The notes beneath the pieces were generated by a model that was not told the origin of the DNA, searched no databases, and saw nothing but the letters and a program-made list of their open reading frames with translations. Shown piece after piece: positions 11,880 through 21,589 of a stretch of 64,000 bases of DNA. Origin of the DNA: Microvelia longipes (lineage: Eukaryota; Arthropoda; Insecta; Hemiptera; Veliidae); NCBI GenBank assembly GCA_018340805.1, contig JACMZG010000008.1, positions 75,082,389-75,146,388 on the forward strand. Reading direction: 5' to 3'. The position numbers and the translations under genes were made by a program. How positions within the stretch are numbered: position 1 is the first letter of the stretch; every line of letters begins with the position of its first letter.

Positions 11880-11990
11880 TCTGGCGCGGTGGTCCGGATG
11901 CCAGGCGAATTTTCTTTGGAATGCTTACTGTTAAGATTATCTCATAAATTTTCAGGTACTTACGTCCAGCCTTCTACTTCCTAATTTTCC
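11880..11990 (+). repeat. Dispersed repeat fragment (also at 37200 and 63430)
   Basis: A block of the form GGTGGTCCGGATGCCAGGCG followed by AATTT-TTTGGAATGC is shared with 37200-37330 and 63426-63550, each followed by related AT-rich sequence. Short, old and without coding capacity; possibly SINE-derived. Confidence 0.5.
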
Positions 11991-12045
11991 TTTATGTTTT
12001 ACAGTTTTGTTTTATTCACTATCCTTAGTTTTTGTTTATGATTAA

Positions 12046-12290
12046 ACAAATCGGGGCACGGCATTGCCCCAGCCAAGTCTTGCTTTATAAGGTACAAGTT
12101 TCATATTCAAGGCTGGCACTTGGCACTGTCAAACACCTTTTTCCCGAAGCGATTCGGAGCATTTTCTACCACCTTGTATCTTTTGACTGGATTAACCTAG
12201 AAATTTTTAATTTGGCTAACGCAAAGATCATATCGGAACAATATTACTTGTGAAATTACAATTCTTTATCTATAATAGAACACGATAAAT
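12046..12290 (+). repeat. Dispersed repeat family C
   Basis: About 220 bp shared with 35908-36080: CAGCCAAGTCTTG, GGTACAAGTTTCATAT, GGAGCATTTTCTACC and CTTGTATCTTTTGACTGGAT occur in the same order. The open frame here is not conserved between the copies (frames and stops differ), so it is not treated as a gene. Confidence 0.65.
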
Positions 12291-13212
12291 TTTATTTTGA
12301 AAATGATTAATTTCGACCCTGACTGACTGATTGACTGACTCACTCATCATAATTCTAAGGCACTTTTAATAATCGTAGAAACTTGAAATTTGAAATGAGG
12401 GTAGGGTTGGTTTGATAAATCAAGGAAAAATACTCAAATTAGCAATATTTTAATTTGATCTCCTAAATATTGCCTCTGATATGAAAAATTAGTGGCTTAA
12501 AAAGACTTTATCAACAGTATATGATTAATTATTTGTAACATAAAAATATATATGTTTAACAATAATTTAATAACTGTATTATATAAGTGATATATTTTTC
12601 TTAAATCTTTATCAGATATGTTGAGAAATTTAAATAATTTAAACCTAATAACATATTGTTGATATCAGTACGAAGCATCCATTGTTCTAATTATTTCAGA
12701 TGAAAAATGAGTTATTTTACATGTTGGATTTTATAAAGGGCTCGACCGAATTTACCACATGTTAGAAAATAAGTACCTGCTTTTAACTTTAGGCAGTTAA
12801 AATTTGTTAAATTTTATATACATGTCATCTAATATTTTTAATATAATAAAATTACTATTTATCATGTATGAAAGTAATACCAATGCGAAGTATATTATTA
12901 TAAATTGCAAGAAACTATGCAAAGAGCATATTACTCGATTACGAAATATTAGTCGACATTTTAAGTCAGGGGTTTTATTTAAAAGGCTTGGGTTAGAGTG
13001 TCGTAAAATTAAATTTATGAAAAAATAGTTAAAATAGTGCATGTATCAACACATGTTAATAACAGAAATTTAAATGCGTCTTGATTTACTATCTACATGT
13101 GACATTAAGATGGACCAAAAAAGACAAAAAATGGCTCTTCCAAAATCCACACATCTTAAGTTTAGCAGTAAAGTTAATCAAAATTTCTTACAAAAAGAAG
13201 TGAAATCCCAAA
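12291..13212. other. Repeat debris and AT-rich DNA
   Basis: 12300-12480 matches the reverse complement of 232-470 (family D; GACTGACT steps and CTCACTCATCA). The rest is AT-rich. Complementary open frames at about 12800-13040 and one at 13074-13304 show no recognisable protein, and the latter runs into the palindrome arm, so none is called. Confidence 0.4.
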
Positions 13213-13706
13213 AAAAACACTCCGTAAAAAAAGCAGTCAAGTCTTGCGTAAAAAGTTATGATATTATAGTTTACGCCAAGTCTATTCATTCGCTGTTTTC
13301 ATAAATCTTGAGAGATATAAATGTTTATTTAATATCCGCAACGTATGCGCTCAAAAGCCTTACAAAATTTAACAGTACAGAAATTTCTGACTTCACAAGA
13401 ACGCTAAATAACGAAATTAGAAATAGGATAAATAAGTAGGTAATATCTATTTAGAAAAAACCCTTCAATATTAATTTGAGGAAGAAACTCATGATTAATT
13501 AATTTTACCTCTGCGTTCTTGCCAAGTCAAAAATTTCTGTACGGTTAAATTTTGTAAGGCTTTTGAGCGCATACGTAGCGAATATTAAATAAACATCTAT
13601 ATCTCTCAAGATTTATGAAAACAGCGAATAAATAGACTTGGCGTAAACAATGAGATCATAACTTTTTACGCAAGACTTGGCTGCATTCTTTTACGGAGTG
13701 TTTTTG
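13213..13706. mobile_element. Near-perfect palindrome (fold-back element), ~0.5 kb
   Basis: The left arm 13213-13405 and right arm 13513-13706 are inverted copies with only scattered mismatches and small indels. Matching landmarks include AAACACTCCGTAAAA / TTTTACGGAGTGTTT, CAAGTCTTGCGTAAAAAGTT / AACTTTTTACGCAAGACTTG, and GCGCTCAAAAGCCTTAC / GTAAGGCTTTTGAGCGC. The spacer is about 107 bp. A transcript through it would fold into a hairpin of nearly 200 bp. No coding capacity; either a fold-back transposon or a recent inverted duplication. Confidence 0.85.
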
Positions 13707-13925
13707 TAAGGATATATTAGTTTTTAAACTGTCAAAAATCTAACTTTAATTTTATGAAATTTCGATTCTTAAATAAAATGAAATTATATGAAAAAAAAAA
13801 AAAAATATTAAATTATATGAAATTTAATTAAAATAAATTAAGTACAAGTGTACCCCTGTAGGTTATAAATATGTATACGAAACTAAATTAAAATATGGTT
13901 AGTAACTTCGACATTATCATTAATG

Positions 13926-13980
13926 TTAGGTAGTATAGAGCGAGGTCAGTGCCCGGATGGCTGACCACTATAAATAAAAC
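13926..13980 (+). other. 5S rRNA-like segment, degenerate
   Basis: Contains GAGGTCAGTGCCCGGATGG then CTGACCACT, a diverged version of the 5S C-box-like sequence seen in the other family B copies. Confidence 0.5.
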
Positions 13981-14387
13981 GGTTATTCTTATAGTCTCTG
14001 GAAGAGCAAAGCGAATACGAAAATTTATTTTGATATAAACTACGAGATTTTCATATTTTAAGGTCGAACGAAGCAACCCTTATTTTTTATATATTATAAC
14101 AAGTCAATTTTGCATTGCATTCACATTTATTTTAACTTTTCCTCATTCATACTGTGGATATTTAGGACAAATTTTGTGTTTGCAAAAAAATCCGAAACCG
14201 GTTTGTCACCGGAATTGTCGGCGTTCTTAGTGGTTTTGGCAAAGTTGTCTGTCTGTATGTGTGTGTCAGTTATCATCGTAGTTCCCACTGAATTTATGCT
14301 CGAAAGTTTAAAATTTGTAAAAAAAAAACAATCTACAGGTATAGTTATGCTAACTGGATTTTTTTTATGACGTCCATGATTTTTTGT

Positions 14388-14460
14388 TGGATCATAAAAA
14401 TTACGCAGCATTGAGTGTGGTCAGTGCTTGGACGGATGACCGCTGGGAATGAAACGGATG
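14388..14460 (+). other. 5S rRNA-like segment, best-preserved copy
   Basis: GGATCATAAAAATTACGCAG resembles the 5S region leading into the A-box, and GTGGTCAGTGCTTGGACGG followed by ATGACCGCTGGGAATGAAAC matches the 5S C-box and the sequence after it (GGTTAGTACTTGGATGGGAG, ACCGCCTGGGAATACC in canonical 5S). Spacing between the blocks is like that in a 5S gene. The 5' third of 5S is absent. Confidence 0.7.
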
Positions 14461-14575
14461 TATTTCATATCTGAGTAAAAGCGAAGCGACTAATTTATCG
14501 AAGTAGGGAGGATGAGCGTAGCGAATCCGATGTGATAAGAAAAAGTTTCGAGGTACCTCGTACCCTTTATTTGAT

Positions 14576-15985
14576 TTTAGGTCAGACTACTAATTAAACA
14601 TTTGAAGTTACAAAAAAATAATTAATGCGAATATTACACATTTCCTTTTTTTATAAAGTCAAAAATATCAAAGAATAAAAAATATGGAGAGAGTAAACGA
14701 CCTCAAAAACGTCCTTGCTAACTGCATTCGGGATTTTACTAAGTTAAGTCTGTTACATCACTCGACACGGAGTTGGCACTACCTCGGCAGTAAAAAAGAA
14801 AGACAAGAAAACAATTTGTTATTGCTTTTTATGGAATCAACCTCAAATCCTACAGACGGTGAACAAGCCTTGAAATCATATAAAAGACTCAGTTTTTTTA
14901 AAAGATAAAAGTTCGAATTACTTTGATTTGATTTAGGTAACTTATAATTTATAAATTCATGATCTTGAGTTAAGTGTCGAGTCCGTTTTAACTATTAAGT
15001 CATAAAACGCCTGGGGAAATGGGCTGGTTAAAACATTCAAAACTATAAATTGCTATATTTTAAATAAAGTTAAGCTTAACTTAAGTAAAGTTACTACTAA
15101 GAGTAAACTTTAAAGCTACGAACATTGTTTAATAAAATGCATACTACAGGATAACAAAATATAGTGTTGTAATGGTTATTGTAAAATGGCATATCATACA
15201 AAGTAAATGACATATCATACAAGGTATGATCATACAAGGTATGATCGATCATACAAGGTAAATGTCATATCATACAAGGTACGCTATTGCAGAGGTTCGA
15301 TTATATGCAATATTTAGATACATAGTCAATAAAATAACGTAACAAAATATTTATGTCATAAAAAAAATTAATGATTTTTATGACATACGATATGATATAT
15401 CGTATGCTATAAAGTTTTTCGATATATGCTTATCAACCAGAGCAGAAGTGACGCAATACATACGAATACATTAACCCCTCCCTTACACGAGCCATCTCAT
15501 TTGCGATTTTTTTCAAACAAAATTTGTTTAAAGTAGCCTATCATAAAATACTTAAAGAAATTTACGCTATTGAGTTCCTGGGCATTAAAGAGGAAGTAAA
15601 GGAGGCAGGACTAGAGGATAGTCCATTCCGTTATTCCTTCAGATTCCATATGTGTATATACGTATGTATATACACATATAGAATGTGTATATACAAATTA
15701 GGTACACGCTTATACCTAAAAATAGATAACTGATTTTAATAGAAATTATTGGTAAGTACAAAAATAAAAAATATTACGGCTCGCCACATGGTGTCGTATT
15801 TTTTTTAGATTTCATAATGAGATGTCACAAGATGTCATCCGCTTTATTTAGACGACATAAAGAATTCTAATATGACACTGCAGCGACAGGTGAACAGATA
15901 AAAATACATTTCTCAAATATAAGAAGATGATAGAATTTATCTCACTACTTCCTTTTCAAGGTTCATGAAAATATGAGCATAATAT
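14576..15985. other. AT-rich DNA with a short CATACAAGGTA cluster
   Basis: At about 15187-15282 the motif CATACAAGGTA (first copy CATACAAAGTA) occurs six times at irregular short spacing, with GATCGATC junctions. Small open frames at 14684-14908 and 15524-15733 match nothing recognisable and have no splice or codon support, so they are not called as genes. Confidence 0.45.
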
Positions 15986-15992
15986 TGAGGAT

Positions 15993-16298
15993 CATAGAGA
16001 TATAATGCTAGAGGGGCCCTATTGGTTGAATTTGAAACATCAAAAAAGTAACCTGACACCTTCGACTATCAATATAATTCAAATAAACAGAACAAAAAAA
16101 AACAGTAAATTATAGTTAGAATGTTTAAAATAAAATCACAACACAAACAATCTACGGGAAGCCAAAACAATTGATTTATTATAAATCTTAACTCCTTCTT
16201 GGAGGAGGTTTCAATGAGGTTACACAGAGCCCCTGAGAGCCCCAAAAAGATATTTCAGGCCTCTCAATGCATTAATATAGGCTAAGTCCCCTCTGCTT
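15993..16298 (+). mobile_element. MITE family F, copy 1
   Basis: Related to 27977-28289, to 29606-29905 (reverse) and to 63870-64000 (truncated by the window end). Shared landmarks: CATAGAGATATA end followed by CTAGAGGGG, AAAGTAACCTGA, a GGAGGTTTCAAT block, GAGAGCCCCAA, and TTTCAGGCCTCTCAATG before the right end. The nested copy at 27977 shows an 8-bp target duplication, which suggests a hAT- or P-type origin. Confidence 0.75.
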
Positions 16299-16409
16299 AA
16301 AGAAGACAGATCAATTGTTAAAGCTTAGAAAATAGGAAAAATAAATACAAATATAAAAATTTGATCGAATACCTCATGCAAAGTTCGATCGATTGAATTA
16401 TTGTTTGAC

Positions 16410-16700
16410 AATGTGTTATATATATATATTATATATATATATATATATAAATATATATATATAATATATATATATTTATTTATAATAAAATAAAATGCCC
16501 GTTTTAGTGCCTTTCGCAACTAACAACCTCAGGTGGGTTGCATCTACTACATTCTAAGAATTTATTAAAGTTGGCGAAATTTTTTAATACAAATGCTATT
16601 CATAAAATCTTAGAGTATAGCCCGGGCTGCGAACCCCGGACTACGGTGCGAAATCGAGTATATATATATATATATATTATATTATAAATATATAAAATAT
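16410..16700. repeat. (TA)n tracts around a truncated SINE-like fragment
   Basis: TA tracts lie at about 16417-16480 and 16657-16700. Between them, on the minus strand, GTCCGGGGTTCGCAGCCCGG (about 16625-16648) looks like a tRNA T-arm with B-box (GGTTCGCAGCC). It is followed downstream by CACCTGAGGTTGTTAGTTGC. This could be a 5'-truncated tRNA-derived SINE, but the A-box half is missing. Confidence 0.4.
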
Positions 16701-17640
16701 ATATCATTCTAAACATTCAAAGCTTTTTAAACAACTAAGAAGATTTTTTAATCGATACCTACAAAATTATTGTATAAATATAAATCACCTAATACTTCTC
16801 AACTTTTAGACACTTGCAGTCTACTTATACATTCTTAAATTTTCCATCCTTTTCTCTTATGACGAAGTGACAAGGTTCAAATTTACAACGAGTATCATGT
16901 ATGTATACAAAACATAACTAGGAAGTTTATTTAGAGTTGTGTCGATTGCTACAAATGTGTCATTACACCTTGTCGAATACCCATATATTTGCAGACCAAT
17001 TTTTGGTATAAAGGAAATTTTGTCGAATTTGGGGTCAGCCCATTCTCCGCTGAGCTAGGAGGGGCTGTCTCCAACTCGGGCAGGACAACCCATTGTATTG
17101 CTTATTTTAATTTTTGTAATTTTGCAGTAGACTGTTGTCGTCTAACTCGGATTGGGGGTACTTAGTTACAAGTCTACAAATAGATAAGTTTCATGAAAAG
17201 ATCAAGTCTCTTTCAATTGTGTTGTTTATCGCCAAAGAGACTAATACTATTATATATAATAATAGTTTTAGTCTCTTTGTTTATCGCACTTCTTCTTGGA
17301 TGTGAAAACTAAAAAGACATTTACTATAAAAGACAAACTCCTTGCCTGCTACATCGCTCCTTTATGAATGATCGCCCTCCTGCACCTTATCGCCCTATTT
17401 TAGAATCCTTCATCCCTAAGGGCGATGAAGGATATCATCCACGTTGCAAACCACTAACATAAGATATTATTAACCTCCTTGAATTTAATATATTTTATTT
17501 CGTGTAACTGAGTCAGTAGCGATAGTTTGTCTTAGAAAAAAATAATGAATAGCATGTAGAGGGGATTTTTAGGTAACTTCTCTAATTAGCCATCTGTAAA
17601 TGTTTAAATGAATAACAAGTTTTAATGAAAATACTATGGG
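16701..17640. other. Unassigned region with two clear hairpins
   Basis: 17233-17279 is a near-perfect palindrome with CAAAGAGACT arms, flanked on both sides by GTTTATCGC. 17405-17433 is a hairpin with arms ATCCTTCATC and GATGAAGGAT. The segment 17025-17160 is richer in GC, but no protein or repeat family could be named. Confidence 0.45.
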
Positions 17641-18102
17641 CGGAAGCAAGAAGGCGTAACGGATGAGCGTGCCAGTTTAGACGAGATGTTCTCGTCAAAG
17701 AATGCGATACGTGAAGGAGACAGTTTTATGGCTGAAGATAATAAATGTTTACATTAGTAGAGGGGCTCCGGTCGGCCTTGGCCTGACGTATAGAGGTAGA
17801 CCTGTATGATGTGGCAGCCCTGCTCTCAGACCAGCTGATTATATGCATTCCTATAACACTAATTCAAACTACTTGATAAGATTGTTATTATAAAAAAAAG
17901 TCGTTCTGAATTAATATGGCAAACTATCAGAGGGAATAATTTTGAAACAAGAGGCCGATGGGCTCTTGATTAGGATGCCCGCAACGCGGTAACATCATTA
18001 GATCTGCCTTACCATATACAGGCTAAATCGGATATGACCGGATTGAAGGGATCATGGCAAAAGAAGGCGGGCACCGTGCGGCCAGCACTATGAAAATTTA
18101 TC
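17641..18102. other. GC-richer island of unknown origin
   Basis: 17641-17760 has a plus-strand frame of about 38 codons (contains DERASLDEMFSSKNAIREGD) ending in TAG. 17940-18100 (GGCCGATGGGCTCTTGATTA onward) and 17755-17830 are also richer in GC. The base composition suggests decayed transposon coding sequence, but no domain could be recognised. Confidence 0.3.
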
Positions 18103-18160
18103 ATTTTGATACTACCGAGTTTTGCAAAACATGAATAGTTGACACAATTCACCTAATATA
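18103..18160 (+). mobile_element. Isolated terminal repeat of family M
   Basis: TTTGATACTACCGAGTTTTG, then CAAAACATGAATAGTTGACA, matches the TIR of the element at 18784-19058. No matching right end was found nearby, so this is a fragment. Confidence 0.6.
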
Positions 18161-18530
18161 AGGCAAAATGTCATTTAATAAAAAATAAATCAATTAATAA
18201 ATAGAAAGCCTAGCTATTTATTTCACAAAATAAAATATAAATAAAGTAAATAAAATAAAATTAAATTAAAAAATATATCAAATAAAATCAAATAAATCTC
18301 AAAAATAAAATAAAATAAAAATCAAATAAAATAAAATATATCAATGCAAAACAACAACCTTTACACAAAGAACTTCTTTTAGGCGGGCTGACCCGTTAAG
18401 CAAAGACCGCGAAGCGAACAGAGGCCAAAAGACCATGTTTTCAAACCATAAGGATTGGGGAAATCTGTCATTAGTTCGATACCTTTCAAATTATTTCTAT
18501 CATAATAATACCATAAAACCAGTAAAAACC
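18161..18530. repeat. (AAATA)n-like A-rich low-complexity tract
   Basis: 18180-18345 consists of drifting AAATAAAATAA units. The following 18360-18440 is richer in GC (contains ACCGCGAAGCGAAC) and unassigned. Confidence 0.7.
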
Positions 18531-18783
18531 GCTTCTACCGGTAGCACAGCTGTAGCTGTATATCACATATAGCTAAACGTAATATTATTATACTAAAATA
18601 AACAATACTAGAGGAGTTATATGACAAGAACCAACACACCACCACCAAGGTCAATGGAACTGTAGTCATTAGTTTTCCCAACTCAACCTTGATTTTCTTA
18701 AAAATTATTTCTACTAATGAAATCACGCTTTTTAACAACTTAAAAACTTCATAACTAATAAATAATATTGTGTACATACATGA

Positions 18784-19058
18784 TTTGATATTATACTACC
18801 GACATTTGCAAAACATGAATAGTTGATAGAACTAGTTCAGGGTCTGTCGGCGCCCTGATGAGTTAAACTTAACGAAACAGACCACATAATCTCAGTGGGT
18901 CATGACATCATGTCGAGCCATCAACAATGACGAATGTCGAATGATGGAACAGTTCCCAGATGTAGATTGCATTTTGCTTGTTATATTTCCTAGGTGTCTC
19001 TCGCTCAATTATATTGTGTCAACTATTCATGTTTTGCAAAATTCGGTAGTATCAAATA
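18784..19058 (+). mobile_element. TIR element of family M carrying a hammerhead ribozyme
   Basis: The left end reads TTTGATATTATACTACCGAC, then ATTTGCAAAACATGAATAGT. The right end is the inverted equivalent (about 19013-19058), giving TIRs of about 45 bp. A single such end lies at 18103-18160, and a related end in reverse lies at about 63760-63815. The element is about 275 bp and has no transposase. About 57 bp inside its left end it holds a complete hammerhead core (separate entry). The frame 18902-19084 crosses the right TIR and is not considered a gene. Confidence 0.75.
18841..18883 (+). ncRNA. Hammerhead self-cleaving ribozyme motif (stem III open)
   Basis: Every conserved core position of a hammerhead ribozyme is present in order. 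18841-18847 GGTCTGT pairs with 18877-18883 ACAGACC (7 bp, stem III including the A15.1-U16.1 pair). C at 18848 is the cleavage-site nucleotide (GTC). 18849-18854 GGCGCC is the stem I position. 18855-18861 CTGATGA is the first core strand. 18862-18873 GTTAAACTTAAC forms stem II (4-5 bp, starting with the conserved G-C pair). 18874-18877 GAAA is the second core strand. Predicted cleavage lies after 18848. Stem I is only the six-base palindrome GGCGCC, too short for a normal hairpin, so the active form could be a dimer pairing through GGCGCC. Small hammerheads that act as dimers are known from Penelope-like elements. A chance match is very unlikely, but activity and expression are untested. Confidence 0.85.
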
Positions 19059-19129
19059 ATATATGTTTTGCTTGCCATGTATGATGGCGGTAAGAGAGCA
19101 CCGCTCGTCTCTGGTAAATACTTCACATA

Positions 19130-19540
19130 TAGCTAAACGTAATATAAAATGTCATTTTTACTTTTCCTCATTTAAACTGTTTGTATATAGGAAAAGTATA
19201 CTGTTTGCCAAAAAAATCCAAAACCGGGCTGTCACCGGAATTATCAGTTTCAGGTGTTTTTAAGACCTCCTAAGTAGTTTTCACTAAGTTATCTGCCTGT
19301 ATTTGTGTGTGTGTGTTATTATCATAGTCCTCAGTGTATTAATGCTAGAGAGTTGAAACTTTTTTTTGTTTGAACAGTTTGAAACATGAGTTTTGTAGGA
19401 TCATAAAAGTTTATCTGCCTCGAGCGTGGTCAACGCCTGGATAGGTGACCGCTAGGAATAAAACTGATGAATTATCTACATAAGGACAAACGAAGCGAAA
19501 GGAGAACTTAAATAGGGAGCATACCTTATTTAAATGTATC
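19130..19540 (+). repeat. Dispersed repeat family B, partial copy
   Basis: Shares AATCCAAAACCGGGCTGTCA, AAGACCTCCTAAGTAGTTTT and ATGCTAGAGAGTTGAAAC with the other copies, then has the 5S-like segment (19397-19470) and an ACGAAGCGAAAGG block. Confidence 0.7.
19397..19470 (+). other. 5S rRNA-like segment
   Basis: GGATCATAAAAG, then GCGTGGTCAACGCCTGGATA and GGTGACCGCTAGGAATAAAA, corresponds to the A-box to C-box portion of 5S rRNA with several substitutions. Confidence 0.6.
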
Positions 19541-20420
19541 TAAATACATTGAGAGGAAAATTTTTTCCTTTAAGGAATTTGCTAAAACGTAAAATATGCT
19601 TTCACAACATATACATTCAAATAGTAAAATAGGGTTTAGGACTTTTATTTTCCTAAAAATTTCAAGGATTAAATTTATGAGACATGAAGAGGAGGGGACA
19701 AACTCTAAGCTCTATAGAGCACTAAGCAGACGGGGTAGGAAATAAACATCACAATAATAAATTACATCATGTTTTCTTACTTTTCTATTATAAAATTTTT
19801 ATACTTTGTGTTTTAAACATGTCCTTTACAACCAACTGGAGACAAAAATTAAAAAAAGGTTTTAGTAGTACAGCATTTGATCAAGAGTCTGGTTGCCATG
19901 GAAACGCGAGGATGGTCCCTTGGTCGATCCCTTTCCTAACCCACTTACCACCTCTCGCCTCAAAATTTCATCAAATCTAACCAGAAGGCAAAAAAGAAAT
20001 CTTTTCCCGCATTCTTACAGGAAGTTAATCCATCTGGAATAGCAAAGTGAACCGAACATCCCAGGAGTGTCTCTCCATGATTCTCTTAGCTTGATTAAAT
20101 TGACAACCATGTCAATTTAAAAGATTCACAGTTGGAATAAAAGCTCAAGTTAAGACAAAAATAATTCAGCAATAGGTAGCTATGATGGCCAGCATGATGA
20201 TCATATGTTTGATGCTTCATCATATGCTGTTTCATTTCTTTAGCACACCAAAAACACAAAATATAATACTTTGATTATTTATTTGAGACAAGTTTAAGCA
20301 AACTGCTCTTCCAGTCGATATTATTTTTTAAGGAAAATAATACGTTTCTAGGTGTCGATCAAAGAAAGTTCTTTTATCCTTTTACCGAATTTTCGAAGAA
20401 AAAAATGATCTTATTTTATT
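19541..20420. other. Unassigned region, GC-richer at 19880-20080
   Basis: The patch 19880-20080 has short open frames on the minus strand but none longer than about 35 codons that resembles a known protein. A hairpin with arms AAATTGACA and TGTCAATTT lies at 20096-20118. Otherwise AT-rich. Confidence 0.35.
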
Positions 20421-20426
20421 TATTTA

Positions 20427-21097
20427 TTGTTTGTTAATTTGTAATAAATGTGATGAAATTTATTAGAACGACCATCGGTGCTAACAAAATTGCAAATATT
20501 TCATAGATAAATATTTCGATAATTCCAGGATTTTAAATATAGAATCAGGCTCTGTCTTATCACTAACGACTTTGATTCGTCCAATTTAACCCAAAAATAA
20601 TAAAACCTAAACGGATAATTTAAACAAACATTTTACAATAAGTGAATTTATTGAGTTATTAATCATTTTAGTGCGTAAATAAAATTGATTGATAAAGTAA
20701 AACACCATTACAGTGAAAATCGGCTTGTTATCAGTTAATTTAAATACCTGTTACAACTAATTTAAACAATTTAATGCAATTAAAAGGTAATTTTGTGTGT
20801 TTGTGCAAACTAAAATTATTTAAAAGTAACATTAATTAACAATAAATAAAATAAAACACTATATTATGATCTTCATCTTCTTATCACTCAATTTAAATAC
20901 TCGTGACAACCCATTAAAACGCTATTTTTCAATAAAATTGTGATTCTACTGAGTTCATACGCCCTAAAATTAGTTAAATTAAAGCACTTTGATAAAAAAT
21001 TTAAAGAAATAATCGTCACAAATAAGAAAAATAAGAAAATCCCCATAAGGACTTTAACAACGATCACCCTTTCGTTATCAATTTCTTATCAGCGATG
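20427..21097 (+). repeat. Dispersed ~0.65-kb element, copy 1
   Basis: Direct counterpart of 43950-44612, closely similar over its whole length. It starts near GTTAATTTGTAATAAATG, continues with GAACGACCATCGGTGC and ends with GACTTTAACAACGATCA and TATCAATTTCTTAT. An internal stretch of about 180 bp is imperfectly repeated in tandem (CTTATCACTAACGAC; CTTGTTATCAGTTAATTTAA; CTTATCACTCAATTTAAATA). No coding capacity and no clear TIR or LTR ends, so the class is unknown. Confidence 0.75.
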
Positions 21098-21126
21098 GTG
21101 GCGCTACTACGGACTTTGAATTGCGA

Positions 21127-21174
21127 ATATATATATATTTATATATATATATATATTAAAACTAAAATATATAT

Positions 21175-21250
<76 letters not shown>
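21127..21250. repeat. (TA)n(GT)n microsatellite
   Basis: Long TA tract ending in a (GT)n run of about 18 bp. Confidence 0.95.
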
Positions 21251-21589
21251 ATAATTTATCTTACATGCTATGGGAAGAAAGCCTAATTATACATTAAGCA
21301 GCAGATTAGATAAATTTAAGAGAGAAGCAAAGAATGCACTGGGTTCACTGAGCTACCTGAATACTAATTAAGTTATTAGTGATTCTGCTCTACACAGTGC
21401 ATAGTAACAACAATGCGCAAAGTACCTGGAGAGTTTTCAAATTAGATATTTAGCCAACACAGTTAACAGAGATTGAAAGAGAATTAAGTACCTCCTACAA
21501 AGTTTACTCACAGGGCAGTTAATAAATCAAACGGACCCATAAAAACAACGACGACATTCAAACTATTTTATCCAAAAACTATATGAGTC

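Larger units (their letters stand above)
13870..14575 (+). repeat. Dispersed repeat family B, two adjoining copies
   Basis: A degenerate partial copy (13870-14045) is followed by a more complete, internally deleted copy (14110-14575) in the same orientation. The second copy contains TCCGAAACCGGTTTGTCACC, a TCTGTCTGTATGTGTGTGTC block and an ATTTATGCTCGAAAG block, then the 5S-like segment and a GTACCTCGTACC-type end. Short open frames over it on both strands are incidental. Confidence 0.7.

Noticed and set aside
13074..13304. 76-residue Lys-rich frame
   Set aside because: It overlaps a palindrome arm and has no start context or homology.
14388..14460. Intact 5S rRNA gene
   Set aside because: Only the part from just before the A-box to just past the C-box resembles 5S; the 5' third is missing and the copy lies within a dispersed repeat.
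16625..16648. tRNA gene
   Set aside because: Only a T-arm/B-box-like fragment is present; there is no D-arm, anticodon arm or acceptor pairing.
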